NCBI RefSeq assembly: GCF_003344965.1
Contig: NZ_CP031194.1
Coordinates: 6,820,001-6,884,000 of the forward strand
Reading direction: 5' to 3'
From: Streptomyces paludis
Lineage (GTDB): Bacteria > Actinomycetota > Actinomycetes > Streptomycetales > Streptomycetaceae
Length of the DNA: 64,000 bases
The notes beneath the pieces are model-generated. The model made no database searches. It was not told where the DNA came from and saw nothing but the letters and a program-made list of their open reading frames with translations. Position numbers and translations under genes: made by a program. Below, piece by piece: positions 47,222 to 53,495 of this stretch (its first letter is position 1; each line of letters starts with the position of its first letter).

Positions 47222-47262
47222 CAGGTTTCACGTCTCGCTCGATGATGGCGAATACTTCCGGG
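47222..47262 (-). repeat. Outer inverted repeat, right arm (41 bp)
   Basis: Pair of 45650-45690. The recombinase gene begins 147 bp beyond this arm, outside the invertible segment. Confidence 0.9.
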
Positions 47263-47280
47263 GATCGCCCCGCTTGTGTC

Positions 47281-47384
47281 GATAGTTAAACGTCCTACAT
47301 TGGTAAAAACGTCAAGGGAGTGCGATCAATCAAGATAATAATCGTTCAAAATTTGACAGATTCCTGACGAATCGTTTAACGATC
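47281..47384. repeat. Imperfect 12-bp inverted repeat in the recombinase leader
   Basis: GATAGTTAAACG (47281-47292) and CGTTTAACGATC (47373-47384) pair at 11 of 12 positions in an AT-rich leader. Possible recombinase or regulator binding arms; the right copy overlaps the candidate -10 box. Confidence 0.4.
47353..47383 (+). promoter_or_regulatory. Promoter of the recombinase gene
   Basis: TTGACA (47353-47358), 18-nt spacer, TAACGAT (47377-47383) in an AT-rich stretch just after the outer repeat. AGGGTG ribosome site follows at 47389-47394. Confidence 0.55.
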
Positions 47385-47408
47385 TTGTAGGGTGATCATT
47401 TTTTGCAT

Positions 47409-48257
47409 ATGACCCTTGATAGTTATGCGGCGTCCCAGCGTGCTGACGGTTACTCGCAGAACACCATAAATGCCAGAGTTCGATGCGTTCGAGCTATTGC
47501 CCGGGCTGCTGGTGTGGAGCCGGCGGGCTTGCGTGTGGAGCACGTTGGGTCGTACTTGGCTGCGAGGCCCCTCCTTCCTTGGTCGCGTCGAACTTATCTC
47601 AATCACCTGAAGTCGTTCGGTAGATGGTTGGGGGTTGATTTGGTGAAAGGGATAAGGAAGCCTCCTGCGCCGCGTTCCACGCCTAACCCTATAGCGGAAC
47701 AAGACCTCAAGAAGCTGTCCGCTTCAGCGCGGGGTGTTCAGAGAGCGTGGGTGCTGCTTGGTGCCTTCTGTGGTTTGCGTGCTCACGAGACTGCCAAGAT
47801 TGATCGAAAAGATGTGACGATACTTGAAAACGGAGACGTTTTTCTTCGCGTGATGGGAAAAGGTGGGCGAACGGATGTTGTGCCTGTCCCGCCTGTAGTC
47901 TTTAAGGAATTGAACCTCTCGGTTGAAGGTCCATTGTGGGCTGGTGTGCGTGCCGAAAAAGTGTCGCGGTCAATAGCGATTGCCGCATCGAAGCTTGGCA
48001 TTCGAATGAGATATCATCAACTGCGACATAGATATGGCACTGCAGTTTATCGGGCTTCAGGAAAGGATCTACTGCTTACGCAGAAATTGATGCGGCACGC
48101 TTCTCCCGCAACTACCGCCGGATATGCGGCCGTAGCCGATGATCAAGCTTATGTCATAGTTGGAGCGTTGCCAGGTGCTGACCCTAAAACAACAAGACGA
48201 GATATCACGAGGAAGTGGACCTCCTCGGTATGTAGTTCCTGTCAATCGCACAAGTAG
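47409..48257 (+). CDS. Tyrosine recombinase (phage-integrase family), predicted TRD invertase
   Basis: 282 residues from ATG 47409; a TTG at 47403 sits better relative to AGGGTG and would add two residues. An N-terminal SAM-like core-binding domain (about 1-85) leads to the catalytic domain with all expected residues: Arg124 (CGLRAHE), Lys151 (MGKGGR), His203 and Arg206 (YHQLRHRYG), His230 (LMRHASP) and Tyr239 (TAGYAAV) as nucleophile. Small, XerC/D-like size, with no prophage genes around it. Lower GC than the neighbours. Its position next to paired inverted repeats makes inversion of the drmMI cassette its probable job. A hairpin follows at 48313-48347. Confidence 0.87.
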   Translation: MTLDSYAASQRADGYSQNTINARVRCVRAIARAAGVEPAGLRVEHVGSYLAARPLLPWSRRTYLNHLKSFGRWLGVDLVKGIRKPPAPRSTPNPIAEQDLKKLSASARGVQRAWVLLGAFCGLRAHETAKIDRKDVTILENGDVFLRVMGKGGRTDVVPVPPVVFKELNLSVEGPLWAGVRAEKVSRSIAIAASKLGIRMRYHQLRHRYGTAVYRASGKDLLLTQKLMRHASPATTAGYAAVADDQAYVIVGALPGADPKTTRRDITRKWTSSVCSSCQSHK

Positions 48258-48312
48258 CAACTGGCGGGGAAGCCGATTCACTGTCAGTGCCGGTGTCATC
48301 TCTGGGTCGTCG

Positions 48313-48347
48313 GCTGTCCTGCCGGCGCTATGCGCTGGCAGGACAGC
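48313..48347. terminator. Bidirectional hairpin terminator
   Basis: GCTGTCCTGCC pairs perfectly with GGCAGGACAGC, continuing through GCGC/GCGC to a TAT loop. Located between the convergent recombinase and DUF397 genes. Confidence 0.75.
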
Positions 48348-48359
48348 GACTTGGGGGAA

Positions 48360-48581
48360 TCAGAGGGTTACGTCTTCCCGCCCGCTTGCGAAGTACACGA
48401 ACGAGCCCCAACTCTCGGCTGCTACTCGCAGTATCGGTCCCGGCGAACTCTTGGAGTCGCGGACGTGTACCGACCCCGGTGCGAGTGCCACTTCCACGCA
48501 CTCCCCGCCACCGGTACCGCTGTAGCTGCTCTTGAACCAGGCCAGGACTGGAGCGCGCTTGTCCGACTGGTTGTTGTTCAT
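48360..48581 (-). CDS. DUF397 small protein
   Basis: 73 residues. The DUF397 signature is clear: AWFKSSYSGTGGGECVEVAL, then VHVRDSKSSPGP and a terminal FVYFASG-type strand. It is coupled by ATGA to the preceding XRE/DUF5753 gene. In streptomycetes such pairs act as a regulator with a small antagonist, resembling toxin-antitoxin or BldB/WhiJ-like switches. Probably a functional pair here. Confidence 0.9.
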   Translation of the reverse strand: MNNNQSDKRAPVLAWFKSSYSGTGGGECVEVALAPGSVHVRDSKSSPGPILRVAAESWGSFVYFASGREDVTL

Positions 48582-49420
48582 AGCTCCCCTATGGTGCGCT
48601 CGATGAGACGTGCAGACTCCTCCATGTTGAGAGCCTGCGACCGGAGCATTCCATAGCGCAGCCAGAACTTGCTGACGTCGTCAGGTTCGGAGATCACCAC
48701 TCCGATGTCCTGTGATTCGATGTACGCCACGTTCCGGTGTTCTGGCGTCTCCACGAGCACCATGGACCCGTTGAGCCCGGAGTGGGATCCGAAGGCGGTT
48801 GGCATGATCTGGATCTGGACGTTGCGGGTTTCGGCGCGTTTCAGCAGTTGGTGAAGCTGCCGCTTCATGGCCTCTGGTCCACCCACTGGCCTGTGGAGGA
48901 CTGCTTCCTCGATCAGGAAGGATGCCACAAAAGGCGGCTTTTCGCGGTTCAAGATGTTTTGTCGGTCCATTCGAGCCGCGAGCCATTCGTCGATGGTGCC
49001 GGTGTCCAGCGGCGGAAAGTGGGCTGTGAGCAGGGCCCGCGCATACTCCTCAGTCTGGAGCAGCCCCGGGACGACGTAGCCGCCATACCAGAAGAAACTG
49101 ACCGCGTCCGATTCGATCGACGCGAAGTTCTGGAAGAACGTCGGCAGTCGCGCCAGGTCCACGTCCTTCTGCAACGCCTCCAGCGTCCCGTGTGCGGACA
49201 GCCTCGTCTCCGCTGCCTTCGTGAACACCGGCTTCGCCGGTCTGCGGCCCTGTTCGATCGAGCCGACCTGTTCGACCGAGTAGCCCACCACCTCGGCGAA
49301 TGTTTCCTGCGTCAGTCCCGCCCGTTCTCGGAAGAGCTTGACCAGTCTTCCGTAGGCGACCCAGACGCCCGGCCGTTCGTCGCCCTGGGTCCGCTGCTTC
49401 GTCTGACGGCTGGTTCCCAT
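48578..49420 (-). CDS. XRE-family HTH regulator with DUF5753 domain
   Basis: 280 residues from ATG 49420 (GAGG just upstream). The HTH lies at about 20-80 (GRLVKLFRERAGLTQETFAEVVGYSVEQVGSIEQGRR). DUF5753 follows with VVPGLLQTEEYARALL and the C-terminal YIESQDIGVVISEPDDVSKF region. Stop overlaps the DUF397 start. Placed between the recombinase and the second DISARM block, it is a candidate regulator of the switch or island, but no operator evidence links it. Confidence 0.88.
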   Translation of the reverse strand: MGTSRQTKQRTQGDERPGVWVAYGRLVKLFRERAGLTQETFAEVVGYSVEQVGSIEQGRRPAKPVFTKAAETRLSAHGTLEALQKDVDLARLPTFFQNFASIESDAVSFFWYGGYVVPGLLQTEEYARALLTAHFPPLDTGTIDEWLAARMDRQNILNREKPPFVASFLIEEAVLHRPVGGPEAMKRQLHQLLKRAETRNVQIQIMPTAFGSHSGLNGSMVLVETPEHRNVAYIESQDIGVVISEPDDVSKFWLRYGMLRSQALNMEESARLIERTIGEL

Positions 49421-49461
49421 ACGCCTCACACCTCAACGTGCTGACGTGCGCATCAAGTTAA

Positions 49462-49647
49462 CTGCCCAACGCCACGCACCTCATCCACGTCACGGCCCGC
49501 GACTCGTACAAGAGCGACCCCGACCCGTACAAGTTCAACCTTCTACATGAAGCCGTCTCGCATCACCACGTCACTCCATGCGGTGAACTCTGTACGCCGT
49601 CTCCGGGCACCCGAACGGCCGGAAGAGACGTGTCAACGGCCTCTTGA
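49462..49647 (+). pseudogene. Start-less coding remnant in the regulator/hypothetical gap
   Basis: A 61-codon open stretch after an in-frame TAA reads LPNATHLIHVTARDSYKSDP... with protein-like composition, ends at TGA 49645-49647 and has no start codon or ribosome site. It looks like the tail of a truncated gene. Family not recognised. Confidence 0.3.
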
Positions 49648-49701
49648 ACAGATGGAGTTCTCTCCCGGCGCCGCGCCCGTCCACCGGTACGCTTTGGGGC
49701 C

Positions 49702-50901
49702 GTGAGCGAGTACCAGTACTACGAATTTCTGGCCATTGACCGTCCGCTGAGCGCGCGGGAGCGTGAACAGGTACGCGCGCTGTCCAGCCGGGCCGAGATC
49801 ACGTCCACGAGCTTCAGAAACGAGTACCACTGCGGCGACTTCCGTGGCGATCCCACCCAACTGACGGAAGCCTTCTACGACGCCCACCTCTACTACGCGG
49901 ACTGGGGCAGCCGGCGCCTCCTCCTGCGTCTGCCCGCGGCTTCCCTCCCTGCCAAGTCCGTTGCCCCGTATCGCATGGAGGAGTCGCTGAGCGCGTGGAC
50001 GCGTTCTGGGCACACTCTGGTGGACCTCTCCCTCTCGTGGGAGGACGGGGAGGAATGGGACTTCGAGTCCTCGTTCACGTTGGCGTCACTCGTCGGCGTG
50101 CGCGCCGAGTTGGCGGCGGGTGATCTCCGTGCCCTTTATCTGGCGTGGCTCGCCGGGCTGACCGAATGGGAGCTTCAAGAGGATGACGAGGAGTCGTACA
50201 CACTCACCCTGGAACCGCCCGTGCCCGCCGGCCTTGGTGAGTTGACCGGCCCGCAGCGGACCTTGGCCGATTTCCTGAACGTGGACCCCGATCTGCTGGC
50301 CGTGGCGAGCCGTGCCAGTGCGCCCGGCTCGGCCGTGCCGCCCACTGTCGCGCCGGACCTCGGCAAGACGGAGAAGAAGGCGCTGGCGGCCTACGTCGCC
50401 GCACTGCCCGCCGCCGAGAAGAACGCCCTGCTCGTCAAGGCCGCGCTCGGAACAGGGCCGCATCCCGGGCCGCACCTGCTCGCCCGGTACCGCGCCACTC
50501 TCGTCGCCGGTCCGCCCCTGTCCGGCGACGCGCCCACCCGCCGAACCGCCGCTCAGCTGCTCGACGCGGCCTTTCGCCATCGCACCGAGCGTGATCAGCG
50601 CGAGCAGCGGGCGCGTGCCGAGGCCGAGCGGGTCCGTGCACTGGAAATCACCTCGGCCCGCGAGGCGCAGCTGGCGAGTCTTGCCGAGAACACCGACCAG
50701 GCATGGCAGGACGTGTACGACATGGTGGTGGAGAAGAAGCCCACTCGGTACGACCTCGCCGTCACCCTGCTCAAGGATCTTCGCGAGGTTCACGGCCGCG
50801 CGGACACCGGTGGCGTCTTCGACCGGCGGATTGCCGAGCTTCGTGCCACGTACCCCAACCGACCTGCCCTGCTGCGGCGCTTCAGTGAGGCGAAATTCTG
50901 A
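49702..50901 (+). CDS. Hypothetical protein, charged C-terminal half
   Basis: 399 residues from GTG 49702. I do not recognise a characterised family. The first ~180 residues are compact, with conserved-looking EYQYYEFLAIDRPLSAREREQVRALSSRAEIT, SFRNEYHCGDFRGD and YYADWGSRRLLLRLP. Residues about 215-290 are Ala/Leu-rich helices. Residues 290-345 form an Arg/Glu coiled coil (RTERDQREQRARAEAERVRALE), and the end is helical. No membrane segment or enzyme motif is visible. It lies in the 9.7-kb interval between the two DISARM blocks. Similar proteins exist in bacteria as uncharacterised ORFs in my recollection. Confidence 0.6.
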   Translation: MSEYQYYEFLAIDRPLSAREREQVRALSSRAEITSTSFRNEYHCGDFRGDPTQLTEAFYDAHLYYADWGSRRLLLRLPAASLPAKSVAPYRMEESLSAWTRSGHTLVDLSLSWEDGEEWDFESSFTLASLVGVRAELAAGDLRALYLAWLAGLTEWELQEDDEESYTLTLEPPVPAGLGELTGPQRTLADFLNVDPDLLAVASRASAPGSAVPPTVAPDLGKTEKKALAAYVAALPAAEKNALLVKAALGTGPHPGPHLLARYRATLVAGPPLSGDAPTRRTAAQLLDAAFRHRTERDQREQRARAEAERVRALEITSAREAQLASLAENTDQAWQDVYDMVVEKKPTRYDLAVTLLKDLREVHGRADTGGVFDRRIAELRATYPNRPALLRRFSEAKF

Positions 50902-50925
50902 GCCGGCGTTCCGAGCCGGCATTCC
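50900..50925. repeat. Tandem 13-bp repeat after the hypothetical gene
   Basis: GAGCCGGCGTTCC followed by GAGCCGGCATTCC, one difference, overlapping the stop of the 49702 gene. Minor slippage-type repeat. Confidence 0.4.
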
Positions 50926-50990
50926 GAACCGCCCACCCCGCGACGAACCACCTCACGGAAGCCGTGTCGGCGTAGCCCGGTCCGTACAAA

Positions 50991-51002
50991 GATCCTAGGA
51001 TC
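50991..51002. promoter_or_regulatory. GATCCTAGGATC palindrome upstream of the DUF2786 gene
   Basis: A perfect 12-bp palindrome flanked by CCGGT and ACCGG, about 40 nt before the GTG start. Possible operator of the DUF2786 gene. Confidence 0.35.
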
Positions 51003-51041
51003 ACCGGGACTTGGGGCCGAGACTTCATCGGGGAGAACGAC

Positions 51042-53423
51042 GTGGACCAGCGCGAGACCGACCAGTACCGAAGCGATCCTGCCGACAGGCCCGAGGAGTT
51101 CCTGCGGCGACGGCGCGCATGGGTGAGCGGTGTGGTGGACGAGCTCAGCACGTCCTGCGCGAGTCTTGCCCCTGGACTGTGCGCCATGCTTCCCGATGAT
51201 CTCGGGGACCGTCGGTGGGTTGAGGCGCTGTTGGTCGCGCGTATCGCGGCGGCCGAGGCCGGCGTTCGTCCGCCGGACGAGACGCTGGGGGAGCTGACCC
51301 GGATCATCACACCCAGGGAACGTGATCGACGTGCACTCCCCGACACCCTCGATGATGTGCGTGAGGGCCTGCGGAGCAACGAGTTGCCCGTCCTCCGGTC
51401 CTGGCACGCGGAGTCGGTGGAGAGCCTTCTCCTTGCCGAGTGGTTCCATGAGCGCGCCGGTTCTGTAGGCGCGGCACGCGCCGAATCCGAGCTGATGTAC
51501 CGGTGGGGTCTGAGTGAGCCGGGCGAGGCGGTGACCCGTGCGGTGGAGCGGGCCGTACAGGATCATGGGCTGGGGACACTCGCGGAGTTCTTCGGCGAGC
51601 CCGACCGGGACGATCCGACGCGTATCTTCTCCGAGGGCTTCTTCGGCCAGTCCTACCTCGCCGAGCGGATGAGGGACCGGACGCTACGGGCCGGCGAGAT
51701 TCTGGAGACGGCCGGACATCTGACTCAGCTGGCGGAACAGCGTTCCTGGGTAAAGGAGTTCGAGGAGTGGATCGAGGACCAGCAGCAGTGGGCCGAGGCC
51801 CCGCACGCGGAGCAGTTCCTGGAACATATCGGGACCGTCCTCGAGGCGTACTCCGCTGATGTGCTCGACCCCGTCCTCGACGCTCTTTCGGCAGTCGAAC
51901 GCGGCTTGGTGGAGCGCGTCCACGACCCCGAAGCCGACATCGCCGAGCTGTATCTCGCCGAGTTCCTGGACGGCCCGGCCGTCGACGAGGAACAGCCGTC
52001 GGGGAACGGGCTGTCCTGGCGAGGTATGCGTGGCTCCCTGCCGGTCTGGTTCCATGTCGTCACGACCCCTCAGGAAAGGGCCGCCGCATTGGCCTTCACC
52101 GGGGTGGCGGCGCCGCCCGTGGTGCATATCGAAACGGACGCCCCGGGCGCCGAGGAACCGTTCCAATTTCCCTTCGACTTCGGTGAGAACGAGCCCGACG
52201 TATTGCCCGGCGTGCTGGACGCCGGCGAGTGGTATCCGGAGCCGGGGATCCGGCTGGGCTACGGTCGGGACGACGTCGTCGCCCTGTGTGAACTGCTGGT
52301 CCTGGGGCAACTCGGTTATGCGCGGTTGGAGTTCCTGATCCGCGACGCGAGCGGAGCGCTCCGCGTTCTGCGAACCGTCCGCGCCGAGCTGCCCGCCGGC
52401 CGCGGGAGGGTTCTGGCGTACGCGGCGCTCCGGGCGTTGAGCCGTCTTGTGTCGAGCCCGGAGCAGCTGGCATCGAAGTTGACCGGTGCGTACGAGGAGT
52501 TGGACGACGAGTACGGCGACGAGGGCAGCGACGAGTACGGCGAGGAGTGCGAGGGCGGTTCCGGTGGAGAGGGGCTTGCCCATGGAGGCGAAGCCGAAGG
52601 AGACAGCGGGGCCGGGACCGGAGCGGGAGCCGGGGTGGAGCGCCGTGACGGCCAGGCCGAGGACCTTCTCAACAAGGTGCGGAGTCTGCTGCGCAAGGGG
52701 GAGGACGAGGGCGCCACGAAGGAGGAGGCCGAGACATATCTGAAGAAGGCCGCCGAGCTGATGGCGAAGTACGGCATCGAGCAGGCGATGCTTCATGCCG
52801 ACCGTCCGGACTCCGATCACCCGGCCGACCAGCTCGTCGTTGTCGCCGACCCGTACGCCCGGCAGAGTCAACGGCTGCTTTCCCTGATCGCGTTCGCGCT
52901 GCGGTGCCAGAGCGTGTATCTCGACCGGAAGACCCCCGGGACCGGTCGGGTGGTGCGACGGGTCCACATCTTCGGCTTCGCGTCCGATCTGCGGCGGGTC
53001 ACCGTGCTGTACGCCGGACTGAGGCTCCAGATGCTGCATGGCGCCGAGCGGGCGGACAAGGTGTTCCGGCGGCCCGACGAGAACAGTAAGGCCTACAAGC
53101 GGTCGTGGATGTACGGGTTCATGGCGGAGGTCCGTGTCCGGATCGAGGAGGCGGAACGCGCCGCGCGGGGCGACGCCGAGCGTGAGCGGCAGGCGGAAGA
53201 GTCCAGCGACCAGCGGCCGGCCGGGCGGAGTGTCGCGCTGGTGCTGGCCGACCGTACGACTGTGGTCGAGGCTCGCATCGCCGAGACGTATCCCAAGATC
53301 AAGAAGGCCGGGAAGATCCGTTTCCAGGGCACTGGCTACCGGCAGGGCCGTACGGACGGGCAGCGGGCCGACATTGGGGGGCCCACGGTGGCCGACGCCG
53401 ACATCCCCGTTCCCCTGCTCTGA
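51042..53423 (+). CDS. Large protein with C-terminal DUF2786/DUF7168-type domain
   Basis: 793 residues from GTG 51042 (GGGGAGAACGACG upstream). The N-terminal ~500 residues are acidic and mixed alpha/beta, with no recognised domain. A linker (about 495-535) is Asp/Glu/Gly-rich. DUF2786 follows at about 541-583 (LLNKVRSLLRKGEDEGATKEEAETYLKKAAELMAKYGIEQ), and a DUF7168-like segment (about 600-715) contains VYLDRKTPG and FGFASDLRRVTVLYAGL. These domains are frequent in phages and mobile DNA of actinobacteria; molecular role unknown. Convergent with the GmrSD-like gene, with a strong hairpin between. Confidence 0.72.
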   Translation: MDQRETDQYRSDPADRPEEFLRRRRAWVSGVVDELSTSCASLAPGLCAMLPDDLGDRRWVEALLVARIAAAEAGVRPPDETLGELTRIITPRERDRRALPDTLDDVREGLRSNELPVLRSWHAESVESLLLAEWFHERAGSVGAARAESELMYRWGLSEPGEAVTRAVERAVQDHGLGTLAEFFGEPDRDDPTRIFSEGFFGQSYLAERMRDRTLRAGEILETAGHLTQLAEQRSWVKEFEEWIEDQQQWAEAPHAEQFLEHIGTVLEAYSADVLDPVLDALSAVERGLVERVHDPEADIAELYLAEFLDGPAVDEEQPSGNGLSWRGMRGSLPVWFHVVTTPQERAAALAFTGVAAPPVVHIETDAPGAEEPFQFPFDFGENEPDVLPGVLDAGEWYPEPGIRLGYGRDDVVALCELLVLGQLGYARLEFLIRDASGALRVLRTVRAELPAGRGRVLAYAALRALSRLVSSPEQLASKLTGAYEELDDEYGDEGSDEYGEECEGGSGGEGLAHGGEAEGDSGAGTGAGAGVERRDGQAEDLLNKVRSLLRKGEDEGATKEEAETYLKKAAELMAKYGIEQAMLHADRPDSDHPADQLVVVADPYARQSQRLLSLIAFALRCQSVYLDRKTPGTGRVVRRVHIFGFASDLRRVTVLYAGLRLQMLHGAERADKVFRRPDENSKAYKRSWMYGFMAEVRVRIEEAERAARGDAERERQAEESSDQRPAGRSVALVLADRTTVVEARIAETYPKIKKAGKIRFQGTGYRQGRTDGQRADIGGPTVADADIPVPLL

Positions 53424-53433
53424 CGTCGTTGAG

Positions 53434-53480
53434 CCGGTGCCGAACCGAGGCGTCCACTCGACGCGTCGGTTCGGCACCGG
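53434..53480. terminator. Bidirectional hairpin terminator
   Basis: A perfect 15-bp stem (53434-53448 with 53466-53480, beginning CCGGTGCCG) around a 17-nt loop, in the convergent gap between the DUF2786 gene and the GmrSD-like gene. Confidence 0.8.
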
Positions 53481-53495
53481 GTGGACCCGGCGGGA

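Larger units (their letters stand above)
46470..47262 (-). pseudogene. Silent alternative drmMI C-terminal cassette (inverted)
   Basis: An intact 3' segment without a start region, encoding about 263 residues that align along the full last part of DrmMI. It starts inside the shared EVFAIIERDVKP block (41-bp repeat), then has a divergent recognition-like segment (VRLTNNRTMYSRYWWQYAEKR...), the near-identical 272-bp block and a divergent tail ending ARMDALF against DrmMI's SVALDSLF. Reading frame is preserved throughout, so it is a stored cassette, not a decayed gene. Inversion at the 41-bp arms would join it in frame to DrmMI. No ribosome site or promoter is seen. Confidence 0.88.

Noticed and set aside
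46470..47231. Independent 253-codon methyltransferase gene
   Set aside because: It lacks all catalytic motifs, has no ribosome site, and aligns only to the DrmMI end between inverted repeats, so a silent cassette is the better reading.
47409..48257. Integrase of a prophage or integrative element
   Set aside because: No phage structural, transfer or replication genes and no tRNA attachment site are seen. Its position beside inverted repeats fits a dedicated invertase better.
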